DNA of 64,000 nt from Flavobacteriales bacterium (GTDB lineage Bacteria > Bacteroidota > Bacteroidia > Flavobacteriales_F > PHOS-HE28), in NCBI GenBank assembly GCA_026129465.1, contig JAHCIA010000001.1:1125964-1189963 (forward strand), read 5' to 3'. Below are positions 38,330-48,822 of this stretch, piece by piece. Each line of letters begins with the position of its first letter. The first letter of the stretch is position 1. The position numbers and the translations under genes are program-made. Under the pieces are notes generated by a model. It made no database searches, was not told the DNA's origin, and was given only the letters and a program-made list of their open reading frames with translations.

Positions 38330-38698
38330 TCAGGCGGTGCTGCGCGCGAATCGCTGCAGCATGTCCTCCAAACTGTCGGAGTTGATGGGCTTGGGCAGAT
38401 AGGCGCAATCCTTCAAGGCCCGGATGGCGGCGATGATCTCCGGCTTGGTGCTGGCCGTGAGGAACAGGATCGGCATCGGATCGCGCGCATGGATCTCCTG
38501 CGCCAGTTCAAGCCCGTTCTTCTCGCCCTTGAGATAGATGTCCATGATGATGAGGTCCGGCCGCTCACGCTGGAGCAACAACTCGGCCTCTTCGGAACTG
38601 CGTGCCGTGCCGATCACCTGGAACCCCATCCGCTCCAGTTGCAACCGGTAGCCGAAGGAGATGATCGTCTCGTCCTCGATGATGAGGATCTTTTTCAT
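38330..38698 (-). CDS. single-domain response regulator
   Basis: 122 residues. Receiver domain only: KILIIEDE (acidic pocket), IIMDIYLKG with phosphoacceptor Asp53, LFLTAS (Thr switch) and YLPKPI (Lys104). No output domain, like CheY or Spo0F. It lies between another receiver protein and a sensorless kinase, a small phosphorelay module. Start at MKKILIIEDE. Confidence 0.9.
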   Translation of the reverse strand: MKKILIIEDETIISFGYRLQLERMGFQVIGTARSSEEAELLLQRERPDLIIMDIYLKGEKNGLELAQEIHARDPMPILFLTASTKPEIIAAIRALKDCAYLPKPINSDSLEDMLQRFARSTA

Positions 38699-38711
38699 GG
38701 GCGCATCAAAG

Positions 38712-39137
38712 CTATTCTTTCCCCGCACGCGCATGGTCGCGCGTCACCCTGAGGAAATCGTCCACCGTCAAGGCCTTCTCCACGAATCCGGTCACCGAGC
38801 GGAAGGACAACGCCCGCTCCAGATCGGCCGGTCGGTTGCTGCTGGAGAACATGATCACCGAGGTGACCCCGTTGGGCAGCAGTTTCTCCCCTTCGCAGGT
38901 GGAAAGGAACTCGAATCCGTTCACGCCAGGCATGTTGATGTCCACGAACATGATGTCCGGGATATCGTGCCCGCTGCGCAGAAAATCCAACGCCGCGGTG
39001 GCGGTGGTGAAACTGGTGACACGACCCTGGTGACCGGCCTTCTTCAATACGAGACGGGTGACGAAGTCGCAATCCTCCTCGTCGTCGAGCAGCAGGATGT
39101 GGCCGATGCGTGCGGTGACGCTGATGAGGTCCTCCAT
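38712..39137 (-). CDS. single-domain response regulator
   Basis: 141 residues. Receiver domain: HILLLDDEEDCDF (about 13-25), IMFVDINMPGVNGFEF (Asp66), VIMFSSSN with Ser in the switch position, and GFVEKAL with the conserved lysine. No DNA-binding or enzymatic output. It is the first gene of a unit with a second receiver (13 bases downstream) and a small histidine kinase, so phosphate may pass between two stand-alone receivers. Resembles the Rcp1-like group of cyanobacterial and Bacteroidota receivers. Confidence 0.88.
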   Translation of the reverse strand: MEDLISVTARIGHILLLDDEEDCDFVTRLVLKKAGHQGRVTSFTTATAALDFLRSGHDIPDIMFVDINMPGVNGFEFLSTCEGEKLLPNGVTSVIMFSSSNRPADLERALSFRSVTGFVEKALTVDDFLRVTRDHARAGKE

Positions 39138-39205
39138 GGGCAGGGCGTTGCAACGGCGACCCTGCGGGGAATGTTTCGGCGAACGAGCCAGCGGCCGAAA
39201 GGCGC

Positions 39206-40144
39206 TCAGAACCAGCTCACGCGCAGGGTGCGGTCCTTGTCCCGGAAGAGCGATCCACGCGTCCTCATGCGATCCTCCAGGCGGCGTTCATCGCCAAGCA
39301 GATCATCAAGAAAGGACTGTGCTTCCTGGTGCCCTGCCTTCACCGGCGCGCCCCGTGTGATGGCTTCGGTGATGTAGGCCGTGAGCAGCCCGTCGTAGGC
39401 GTCGCGGAACAGGGCGTGCGTGGCGAAGATGTCACAGCCGATCACCTGATCACCGCTCACGGCCACCACACCCACCACCTGCGGGTGGTCCTGGTAGAGC
39501 CCATCGAAGTGCCTGCGGTAGCGTGCCATGTCCTGCTGGAATTCCTTGTCCTCCTGCAGGGCGTTGAAGGTCCCCGTCGGGGCATTCACGGACTTCGCAT
39601 CCAGGTAGCCCGCCACATCCTGCCACACGGCCTGTTGTTCCTTCTTGTTGGCCACCGCGCTGCGGATCTTCTGCGCGCCCACACCCGTGGTCTTGCTGAA
39701 CTCCCGGCGTTCCGCGCCGGATTCCCAGCGGCCCTGTTCCACGCAATAGGCCGCCACCTCCATGCGCTGCCCCGGTGCCAGCAGCAGGTCCTGCGCCAGC
39801 ACACGGTCCTGCTTGCCGCCGGCGACCACCTCGCCCTGCATCAGGTAAAGGGTTTCCTTCGAGGTGTTCTCCGCGATCAGCTTGTTCACCTGCGCACCAT
39901 GTTCCTGCTCGGTGATGCGCAGCTTCTTGTCGGCGATGGCGGACTTCATGGGCGTGGTCTTCTCCACGGAGGCGTGTGCCGCCAGAAAGGTGCCGTTGGC
40001 CATCACCGGATAGAGGGCGAGACGCTCCAGCACCGGCTGGCGCGACATGGCGGCGGTGGCCGAGATGCGGAGATTCTCCGTGTTGTATTGCGCCAGGGAC
40101 GGCGTGACGAGCAGCAGGGCGAGGCAATGGATGGTGGTACGCAT
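39206..40144 (-). CDS. secreted ARPP-1 (DUF6569) domain protein
   Basis: 312 residues from MRTTIHCLAL. Signal peptide 1-18 (ends SLAQ). The body matches the ARPP-1 family: LALYPVMANGTFLAAHAS, LRITEQEHGAQVNKLIAENT, YLMQGEVVAGGKQDRVLAQD, and AVSGDQVIGCDIFATHALFR near the C-terminal third. The domain is found beside ADP-ribosylglycohydrolases and rhodanese-phosphatases elsewhere; here it stands alone and exported. Biochemical activity unknown. Confidence 0.82.
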   Translation of the reverse strand: MRTTIHCLALLLVTPSLAQYNTENLRISATAAMSRQPVLERLALYPVMANGTFLAAHASVEKTTPMKSAIADKKLRITEQEHGAQVNKLIAENTSKETLYLMQGEVVAGGKQDRVLAQDLLLAPGQRMEVAAYCVEQGRWESGAERREFSKTTGVGAQKIRSAVANKKEQQAVWQDVAGYLDAKSVNAPTGTFNALQEDKEFQQDMARYRRHFDGLYQDHPQVVGVVAVSGDQVIGCDIFATHALFRDAYDGLLTAYITEAITRGAPVKAGHQEAQSFLDDLLGDERRLEDRMRTRGSLFRDKDRTLRVSWF

Positions 40145-40263
40145 GGCGAATGGGGTTTGTGGTCCGTACACACAGGATGCGCCGGGGTTCGATCCCGCAC
40201 AAGGCGTGGACGCGTTCCCGCATCAGGAACGACGAGCGCACGCGGATCCTTTCACCGACAACC

Positions 40264-40630
40264 CTATTTGCGGAAGACGAGCCACACGGCCGCCACCAGC
40301 AGCACGGCGGCCAGGGCATGGATCCAGCGCAGCACTTCGTGCCGGAAGGCCAGCAACGTGAAACCGGTGAACACCACCAGCGTGATGACCTCCTGCGACA
40401 CTTTCAATGGCACCAGGGTGAAGGGACCACCGTGCTGGTCGCTGCCGATGCGGTTGGCCGGCACCTGCGGCACATACTCGAAGAAGGCGATGCCCCAGCC
40501 GATGAGCATGATGCTGACCAGGCCGAGCCCCTTGCCCCAACTGAAGTCCTTGAAACGCAGGTGCCCGTAACAGGCCAGGGACATCGACGTTGGCGGGGAT
40601 CGGCAGGCCGATGGTCCAGGCGGCTTTCAT
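40264..40630 (-). pseudogene. DUF486 membrane protein with frameshift
   Basis: The expected start MKAAWTIGLPI is readable from the ATG at 40630, and the rest (MSLACYGHLRF, SWGKGLGLVSIMLIGWGIAF, FFEYVPQVPANRIG, QEVITLVVFTGFTLLAF) from 40584 in another frame. The join fails around 40585, where GTCGATGTCC stands in place of an expected GTC-TTC-ATG-TCC. The full protein would have four membrane helices. Either the gene is broken or a base is wrong in the assembly; translation from the ATG at 40584 would give a protein of 106 residues lacking the first helix. Confidence 0.75.
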
Positions 40631-40721
40631 GGGTCGATGGTATGATGGCCATGGTTCGCCCGGCCCGCGCACCACGATCGATCGACCGCAGCGTATTGAA
40701 GAGCGTGCCAGCCGCCGACCG

Positions 40722-41318
40722 CTACCCGCCCTTCACCTCACCCCAGGACTTGTACTTCGCGGTGATCGGCGGCCGGCTCCGGTCCACCTCGCGGAGAGGT
40801 TCGCATTCCTTCAGGGTGGCGTGGAGCTCGGCGGGCAACTGCTGGTACAGCCTGGTGCCTTCGGTCTTCCAGGCGATCATCTCATCGCTCACGGCCTTGG
40901 CGATGCGCGCCGGATTGCCCACGATCAGCAGTCTTCGCTCCCATCGCGTATCCGCGGGCACGAAGGTCAAAGCGCCCACAATGCACTCCTCCCCCAGCAC
41001 CACGTTGTCCATCACCACCGCGTTCATCCCCACCAGGCAGTTGGCGCCGATCGTGGCCCCGTGGATCACAGCCCCATGGCCGATATGCGCCCCTTCATGC
41101 AACACCACTTTCACACCGGGGAACATGTGGATGGTGCAGTTCTCCTGCACGTTGCAGCCATCCTTCACCACGATCTCGCCCCAATCGCCGCGCAAGGCCG
41201 CCCCGGGCCCGATGTACACGTCCCTGCCGATGACCACATTGCCGGTGACCACGGCCTGCGGGTGGACGAAGGCCGAAGGGTGCACCACCGGCCGGTAGCC
41301 GTTGTATTCATAGAGCAT
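40722..41318 (-). CDS. paaY: PaaY-like hexapeptide thioesterase / gamma-carbonic-anhydrase fold
   Basis: 198 residues from MLYEYNGYRP. A left-handed beta-helix of hexapeptide repeats runs from about 15 to 130: VVHPSAFVHPQAVVTGNVVI, IHMFPGVKVVLHEGAHIGHG and GALTF. Histidines in HMFPG and GAHIGHGAVIHG are zinc ligands of the gamma-carbonic-anhydrase-like group. Length and the C-terminal helix (EGTRLYQQLPAELHATL) match PaaY, which hydrolyses dead-end CoA esters in phenylacetate breakdown. A PaaZ-type gene is at 24497, which fits, though the two are 14 kb apart. Confidence 0.82.
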   Translation of the reverse strand: MLYEYNGYRPVVHPSAFVHPQAVVTGNVVIGRDVYIGPGAALRGDWGEIVVKDGCNVQENCTIHMFPGVKVVLHEGAHIGHGAVIHGATIGANCLVGMNAVVMDNVVLGEECIVGALTFVPADTRWERRLLIVGNPARIAKAVSDEMIAWKTEGTRLYQQLPAELHATLKECEPLREVDRSRPPITAKYKSWGEVKGG

Positions 41319-41395
41319 GGGGGAAAGGTAGTCGCAGCCAAGCGGTCGACACCGCATCGACCCGCACCTCCAACACCCTTCAACCTCGGGACCAA

Positions 41396-41403
41396 TACCT
41401 TCG
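41396..41403 (+). promoter_or_regulatory. -7 box, near-leaderless promoter
   Basis: TACCTTCG, four bases before the ATG of the GlmU-family gene. Confidence 0.45.
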
Positions 41404-41407
41404 CCTC

Positions 41408-42601
41408 ATGGCCATCATCCTGAACGATGCGGGGCACCACAGCCACCTGCTGCCGTTGACCTTCACACGGCCCGTGGGACATCTGCGGCCCGGCATCCTG
41501 CGCATCAGCGAAGGCTGGTACGTGCGCAGCGGTCTGGGCACGGGGTTCCGCACGGAGGGCTACTTGTCCGCGGCCTTCCCCTTGCCGCAGGATGGGATCA
41601 CCTTCGAAGTGGACGGTGCCCTCTTCCCCACCGACGCCCTCGTGGCCGCCGTGATGGACCTGCGGCCCGGGGAGGTACTGGTGCAGGAAGCACGTGCACT
41701 GGCCTTCCGTCTGGAAGGAGGTGCCGCCCCGTCCGCCATGGATTGGCGCATGCCTCCGGCCTTCCTCAAGCCTGTGCCTTTCGCCGGTGAAGTGGTCCGC
41801 TTCGAGCGACCCTGGCATCTCTTCCAACATTGCGGCCGCGCCATCACGCACGACTTCGCCCTGCTCACCGAGGGCAGGCGCAGCCAGCACCTGGGCGGCT
41901 ACAACACCGTGGTCGGCGATCCCGCCTTGGTCTTTCTGGAGGAAGGCGCCGTGGTGGAAGCGAGTGTGCTCAACACCAGCAAGGGCCCGATCTACATCGG
42001 CAAGGAGGCCGAAGTGATGGAGGGCTGCCTGATCCGGGGTCCCTTCGCACTGGGCGACCACGCGCAATTGAAGATGGGCGCCAAGGTCTACGGCCCCACC
42101 GCCTTCGGGCCGGAAAGCCGGGTGGGCGGCGAGGTGAACAACAGCGTCATCATGGGTTACAGCAACAAGGCCCACGACGGCTTCCTGGGCAACAGTGTGC
42201 TGGGCGAATGGTGCAACCTGGGCGCCGACACCAACAACAGCAACCTGAAGAACACCTACGGACCCGTGCAGCTGTTCAGCTACGCGGAGAACGGACAGGT
42301 GGATACCGGACTGGTCTTCTGCGGACTGATCATGGGCGACCACGCGAAGACCGGCATCAACACCATGCTCAACACCGGCACGGTGGTGGGCGTATCGGCC
42401 AATGTGTATGGCAGCGGCTTCCCGCCGAAGCACGTGCCCGGTTTCGCCTGGGGCGGTGCCGACGGATCCAGCGTGTACGAAGTGGACAAGGCGATCACCA
42501 CGGCGCGGCGCGTAATGGAGCGGCGTGGTGTGGTGCTCAACCGCATCGACGAAGGCATCCTGCGCCATGTCTTCGCCGTGGAACAGGCCCGCGTGCGCTG
42601 A
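41408..42601 (+). CDS. GlmU-family sugar nucleotidyltransferase-like protein
   Basis: 397 residues. The N-terminal part is a reduced nucleotidyltransferase fold (MAIILNDAGHHSHLLPLTFT, TRPVGHLRPGILRI); the usual GlmU G-x-G-T-R-M loop is not obvious. The C-terminal half (from about residue 185) is a left-handed beta-helix with hexapeptide repeats: GPIYIGKEAEVMEGC, GNSVLGEWCNLGADTNNSN, and TGINTMLNTGTVVG. This gene is a standard member of Bacteroidota genomes, usually annotated as GlmU-family; whether it makes UDP-GlcNAc is unknown. A promoter box four bases upstream supports the start. Confidence 0.85.
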   Translation: MAIILNDAGHHSHLLPLTFTRPVGHLRPGILRISEGWYVRSGLGTGFRTEGYLSAAFPLPQDGITFEVDGALFPTDALVAAVMDLRPGEVLVQEARALAFRLEGGAAPSAMDWRMPPAFLKPVPFAGEVVRFERPWHLFQHCGRAITHDFALLTEGRRSQHLGGYNTVVGDPALVFLEEGAVVEASVLNTSKGPIYIGKEAEVMEGCLIRGPFALGDHAQLKMGAKVYGPTAFGPESRVGGEVNNSVIMGYSNKAHDGFLGNSVLGEWCNLGADTNNSNLKNTYGPVQLFSYAENGQVDTGLVFCGLIMGDHAKTGINTMLNTGTVVGVSANVYGSGFPPKHVPGFAWGGADGSSVYEVDKAITTARRVMERRGVVLNRIDEGILRHVFAVEQARVR

Positions 42602-42695
42602 CCATCTGGCAGGCCCCGCGACGCGGCACGCCCCTTGACCCACAGGCCGCCAGCGCTGTTGATATTCCCTTCCGGGTCAGCGCCCCCCGCATCGG

Positions 42696-42703
42696 TAACT
42701 TTG
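42696..42703 (+). promoter_or_regulatory. -7 box of lon
   Basis: TAACTTTG, perfect TAnnTTTG match, 27 bases before the lon start. Confidence 0.5.
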
Positions 42704-42730
42704 TCCTGACACGACCACAGCATCGCGCGC

Positions 42731-45178
<2,448 letters not shown>

Positions 45179-45254
45179 AGTCGGTCCAAGGGTTCCTGCT
45201 CAAGGCAATTCCGATCGCGGAGCAACTTCCTGCGGAACGCTGCGTTCGCCCGCC

Positions 45255-45608
45255 GTGCCTCGCAGGTGGATGTACCGGATCTTCACCGTACTGAGCTTTG
45301 CACCTACCGGATGCGTGGCTTGGTTGTACCTGTTCGCCATCGCGGCAACGGTGCGTTTGGGCCATTATCCGGTCCCTTCGCTCAATGACCCCAAGGACTT
45401 GGACCTGGACGTGATGCATGCAGGGGTGGGGGGCCTTGCCGGAGCAAGTCTGTACGGAGTGCCTGTCTGGCTGGCCGTCCTGACCGTCGCCATCCGGAAG
45501 GGGATACCCTGGAGAAGGAATGCCCTGATATACGCCATCGGTTGGTCATTGCTGCTGTTGCAGCTCATCGTTGATCCGGGGCGCACGTTCGCGTGGTACG
45601 CGGACTGA
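45255..45608 (+). CDS. small integral membrane protein
   Basis: 117 residues with three hydrophobic segments (about 10-35, 55-75, 88-108). The N-terminus MPRRWMYRIFTVLSFAPTGC is basic then hydrophobic, so it enters the membrane without a cleaved signal. No motif is recognised. It lies between lon and queA and has no clear partner. Confidence 0.5.
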   Translation: MPRRWMYRIFTVLSFAPTGCVAWLYLFAIAATVRLGHYPVPSLNDPKDLDLDVMHAGVGGLAGASLYGVPVWLAVLTVAIRKGIPWRRNALIYAIGWSLLLLQLIVDPGRTFAWYAD

Positions 45609-45739
45609 GCGGCTGGCATATGCCGGCCACGGTGCGCACGCACGGATATTGGACCGGCTTGGATACCGGTGCGACAGGTAACACGGACAGCTGGGTGATC
45701 GCCGCAAGCGCGCATTTCCCCAAGCACTTTCTTCGCGCC

Positions 45740-46978
45740 ATGCATCCGCGAGATCTCGCCATTGCCGACTTCACCTACACGCTTCCACCAGAGCGCATCG
45801 CGCAACACCCGCTGGCCGACCGGGATGCCAGCCGCCTGCTGGTGTACCGCGATGGATCCATCGAGGACCGCCGGTTCGGCGACCTGCCGGATGTGCTGCC
45901 GCCCGGTGCCTTGCTGGTGATGAACGATACGCGGGTGGTGAACGCCCGACTGCTCTTCCAGCGGTCCACCGGCGCCCGCATCGAAGTGCTTTGCCTGGAA
46001 CCAGCCGATGGTGGCACCTTGGAGCAGGCCATGGCACGGCCCTCGGAGGCGCTTTGGAGGTGCATGATCGGCAACGCGAATCGCTGGGAGCCTTCGGAGG
46101 TGTTGACCTTGGGAACACCGGATGGCCACCAGTTGCGTGCGGAGCGCTCGGGATCCGATATCGTGCGATTCACGTGGGCGCCTTCAGCATGCGGTTTCGC
46201 GGAAATGCTGGAGCGCTTCGGCCATGTGCCCTTGCCACCCTATATGAAGCGGCCCGATGAGAACGCCGACCGAGAGCGGTACAACACGGTCTTCGCCAGG
46301 CACTCGGGCTCCGTGGCGGCACCCACGGCCAGCCTGCACTTCAGCCCGGCGCTCCTGGACCGGATCGGAGAAAAAGGCGTCACCAGCGCCACCCTCACGC
46401 TGCACGTGGGTGCGGGCACCTTCGCCCCGGTGAAAAGTGCGCGCATGGAAGGTCACCATATGCACAGCGAACAGGTGCGGGTGCCGGCTGCCGCCTTGGC
46501 GTCGATCGGTTCGGCGCTTGAGGAGCAGCGCCCCATTGTGGCGGTGGGCACCACCGCACTGCGCTCGTTGGAGAGCCTGTACTGGCATGGCGTGATGATC
46601 CTGCAGGGACGCGCCGGGGAAGAGATGGACATAGGTCAGTGGGAACCGTACGGACATGATCCGGCCGGTCTGCCGGCACCGCGCGAAGCACTGGCGGCGG
46701 TGGTGGGATCGCTGGGTGGGCATGACCGCGACGAAACGCGTGGCGCCCTTACCGGACAGACCCGATCGCTCATAGCGCCCGGGTACAAGGTGCGTTTCGC
46801 CGACGCCCTGATCACCAACTTCCACCAGCCCGACAGCACCTTGCTCCTGCTGGTCGCGGCCTTCATCGGCCCGGCCTGGCGCCAGGTCTACGACCATGCG
46901 CTCGCCGGGGAATACCGCTTCCTCAGCTATGGCGACGGGTCGCTGCTCTGGCGCGATCGGCGGCGGGCCATGCAATAG
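45740..46978 (+). CDS. queA: tRNA preQ1 S-adenosylmethionine ribosyltransferase-isomerase
   Basis: 412 residues from MHPRDLAIAD. QueA signatures: DFTYTLPPERIAQHPLADRD (about 9-28), LLVMNDTRVVNARLLF, HVPLPPYMKR, TLHVGAGTFAPVKSARMEGH and KVRFADALITNFHQPDSTLL. The enzyme moves the ribosyl part of S-adenosylmethionine to 7-aminomethyl-7-deazaguanine in tRNA, making epoxyqueuosine. It is a little longer than E. coli QueA (356), with insertions in the middle, as in other Bacteroidota. Neighbouring genes are not part of queuosine synthesis. Confidence 0.93.
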   Translation: MHPRDLAIADFTYTLPPERIAQHPLADRDASRLLVYRDGSIEDRRFGDLPDVLPPGALLVMNDTRVVNARLLFQRSTGARIEVLCLEPADGGTLEQAMARPSEALWRCMIGNANRWEPSEVLTLGTPDGHQLRAERSGSDIVRFTWAPSACGFAEMLERFGHVPLPPYMKRPDENADRERYNTVFARHSGSVAAPTASLHFSPALLDRIGEKGVTSATLTLHVGAGTFAPVKSARMEGHHMHSEQVRVPAAALASIGSALEEQRPIVAVGTTALRSLESLYWHGVMILQGRAGEEMDIGQWEPYGHDPAGLPAPREALAAVVGSLGGHDRDETRGALTGQTRSLIAPGYKVRFADALITNFHQPDSTLLLLVAAFIGPAWRQVYDHALAGEYRFLSYGDGSLLWRDRRRAMQ

Positions 46979-46986
46979 TCCCCACC

Positions 46987-46994
46987 TATATTCG
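46987..46994 (+). promoter_or_regulatory. -7 box of porQ
   Basis: TATATTCG, close to TAnnTTTG, 12 bases before the porQ ATG. Confidence 0.35.
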
Positions 46995-47006
46995 TTCCCA
47001 CCACGC

Positions 47007-48044
47007 ATGATCCGTTCCCTGCCCCTGGCCCTGCTCATCGGAATGGCCTGCACCACGCAAGCCCAGCTCGGCGGGGAGGCCGCCTTCCGCATCCTGGACA
47101 TCCCCAACTCCGCACGTGCCTCCGCCTTGGGCGGCAACTACATCGCGGTGTACGACAACGACGTCAATCTGGGCTTCTTCAATCCCGCGCTGCTCAACCC
47201 CGGCATGGGACGCCAACTGGCGCTGAGCTATCTGCCCTACTTCGCCGGCATCAACCTCGGCTATCTGGGCTATGCGCACCATTTCGACAGTCTTGGCGCC
47301 ACCTTCAGCGGCAGTGTCCAGTACGTGGACTATGGCACCTTCATGCGCACCGACGAGATCGGCAACGAGCTGGGCGAGTTCAAGGCCGGGGAGTACGTGT
47401 TCCAGGTCGGCGGCGGCATCCCGGTGGACAGCCTCTTCAGCGTGGGCGCCAATGTGAAGTTCATCAACAGCAACCTGGACACCTGGAACAGCACGGCCTG
47501 GGCGGTGGACCTGGGCGGGGTGTTCCACAAAGAGAGCCTGGGCATCACCGTGGCGGCCTTGGTGCGCAACCTCGGCTACCAGACCAGCACCTTCACCGGC
47601 ACGCGCGAGAAACTGCCGTTCCAGGTGCAGGTGGGCACCACCTACCGCTTCCGCCACGCGCCCTTCCGCCTGGGCATGATGTTCGAACAACTCCAGCGCT
47701 GGGACCTGACCTACGACGACCCCAACGCCACCACCAGCATCGACCCCACCACGGGGCAGCCCATCGAGGACAAGGTGACACGCTTCGACAAGGCCGTGCT
47801 GCACCTGGTGCCCAGCGCGGAGATACTGCTCAGCGAGAACTTCATGCTGCGCGTGGGCTACAATTTCAGGCGCCGCAAGGAGATGGTGCTGGCGGAGAAA
47901 CCCTCCGCCGTGGGCCTGACCTTCGGCATGGGCGTGCGCGTGAGCAAGTTCCATATCAGCTACGGCTATTCGCAGCTGCACCTCGCGGGCATCAGCAACA
48001 CCTTCACGCTGGCCACGCGCTTCGCCGATTTCAAGAAAGGCTGA
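47007..48044 (+). CDS. porQ: type IX secretion system protein PorQ
   Basis: 345 residues. Signal peptide 1-19 (TTQAQ). The barrel protein has the PorQ/PorV-like opening GGEAAFRILDIPNSARASAL with GGNYIAVYDNDVNLGFFNPA (about 20-58), a pattern specific to T9SS outer-membrane proteins, then many barrel strands up to TLATRFADF. PorQ is part of the T9SS attachment complex and works with PorU, PorV and PorZ on the cell surface. The cmk gene follows 43 bases downstream, a common pairing in this phylum. It supports the T9SS-cargo calls at 27127, 29000 and 30913. Confidence 0.9.
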   Translation: MIRSLPLALLIGMACTTQAQLGGEAAFRILDIPNSARASALGGNYIAVYDNDVNLGFFNPALLNPGMGRQLALSYLPYFAGINLGYLGYAHHFDSLGATFSGSVQYVDYGTFMRTDEIGNELGEFKAGEYVFQVGGGIPVDSLFSVGANVKFINSNLDTWNSTAWAVDLGGVFHKESLGITVAALVRNLGYQTSTFTGTREKLPFQVQVGTTYRFRHAPFRLGMMFEQLQRWDLTYDDPNATTSIDPTTGQPIEDKVTRFDKAVLHLVPSAEILLSENFMLRVGYNFRRRKEMVLAEKPSAVGLTFGMGVRVSKFHISYGYSQLHLAGISNTFTLATRFADFKKG

Positions 48045-48071
48045 TCGTTCGCCGTGTGCGCGGGGATGCCC

Positions 48072-48079
48072 TATCCTTG
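48072..48079 (+). promoter_or_regulatory. -7 box, near-leaderless promoter
   Basis: TATCCTTG, eight bases before the cmk ATG. Confidence 0.4.
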
Positions 48080-48087
48080 CAGCGGAC

Positions 48088-48783
48088 ATGCGGCGCATCA
48101 ACATCGCCATCGACGGCTACTCCTCCTGCGGGAAGAGCACCCTGGCCAAACAACTGGCGGCGCGGCTGGGCTACACCTACATCGACAGCGGTGCCATGTA
48201 CCGCGCCGTGGCGCTCTTCGCCATGGAGCAGGGGTTGGTGCGTGGTGGCAAGATCGATGAGGCGGAACTGGTGCGCGCGCTGGATGGCGTGGACATCCGT
48301 TTCGAGCATGACCCATCGACCGGCCGAAGCACCACAAGGCTCAATGGCCGCGACGTGGAGCGCGAGATCCGTGGCATGGAGGTGAGCCGACACGTGACCT
48401 TGGTGAGTCCCCTGCCCCGTGTGCGTGCGAAATTGGTGGCCATGCAGCAGGCCCTTGGGCGTGACAAGGGCGTGGTGATGGACGGGCGCGATATCGGCAC
48501 GGTGGTCTTCCCCGATGCCGAAGTGAAACTCTTCATGACCGCCCGCCCCGAGGTGCGCGCCCTGCGCCGCTACCACGAACTGGCCGCGAAAGGCGTGGAG
48601 ACGGACCTGCATGCCGTGGAGGAGAACATCGCCCGGCGCGATCTGGACGACACCACCCGCGCCGCCGATCCGCTTCGCAAAGCCACGGACGCGGTGGAGT
48701 TGGACAACAGCGACATCACGCAGGAAGAGCAGCTGGCAATGGCGCTGGATGTGGTCCACGCCGCGCAGGAACGAAACGGCTGA
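48088..48783 (+). CDS. cmk: cytidylate kinase
   Basis: 231 residues. The P-loop NIAIDGYSSCGKSTLAKQLA (about 4-23) and the CMP-binding segment YIDSGAMYRAVALFAMEQG (about 31-49) are diagnostic, followed by DGRDIGTVVFPDAEVKLFM (about 131-149) and the lid region (RPEVRALRRYHEL). It phosphorylates CMP and dCMP to their diphosphates with ATP. One of the essential nucleotide enzymes; it is next to porQ, with a -7 box of its own. No unusual features. Confidence 0.95.
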   Translation: MRRINIAIDGYSSCGKSTLAKQLAARLGYTYIDSGAMYRAVALFAMEQGLVRGGKIDEAELVRALDGVDIRFEHDPSTGRSTTRLNGRDVEREIRGMEVSRHVTLVSPLPRVRAKLVAMQQALGRDKGVVMDGRDIGTVVFPDAEVKLFMTARPEVRALRRYHELAAKGVETDLHAVEENIARRDLDDTTRAADPLRKATDAVELDNSDITQEEQLAMALDVVHAAQERNG

Positions 48784-48822
48784 GCCCTTTGCGCCCTATG
48801 AGCGGGGGCGACCATCTTCCGA

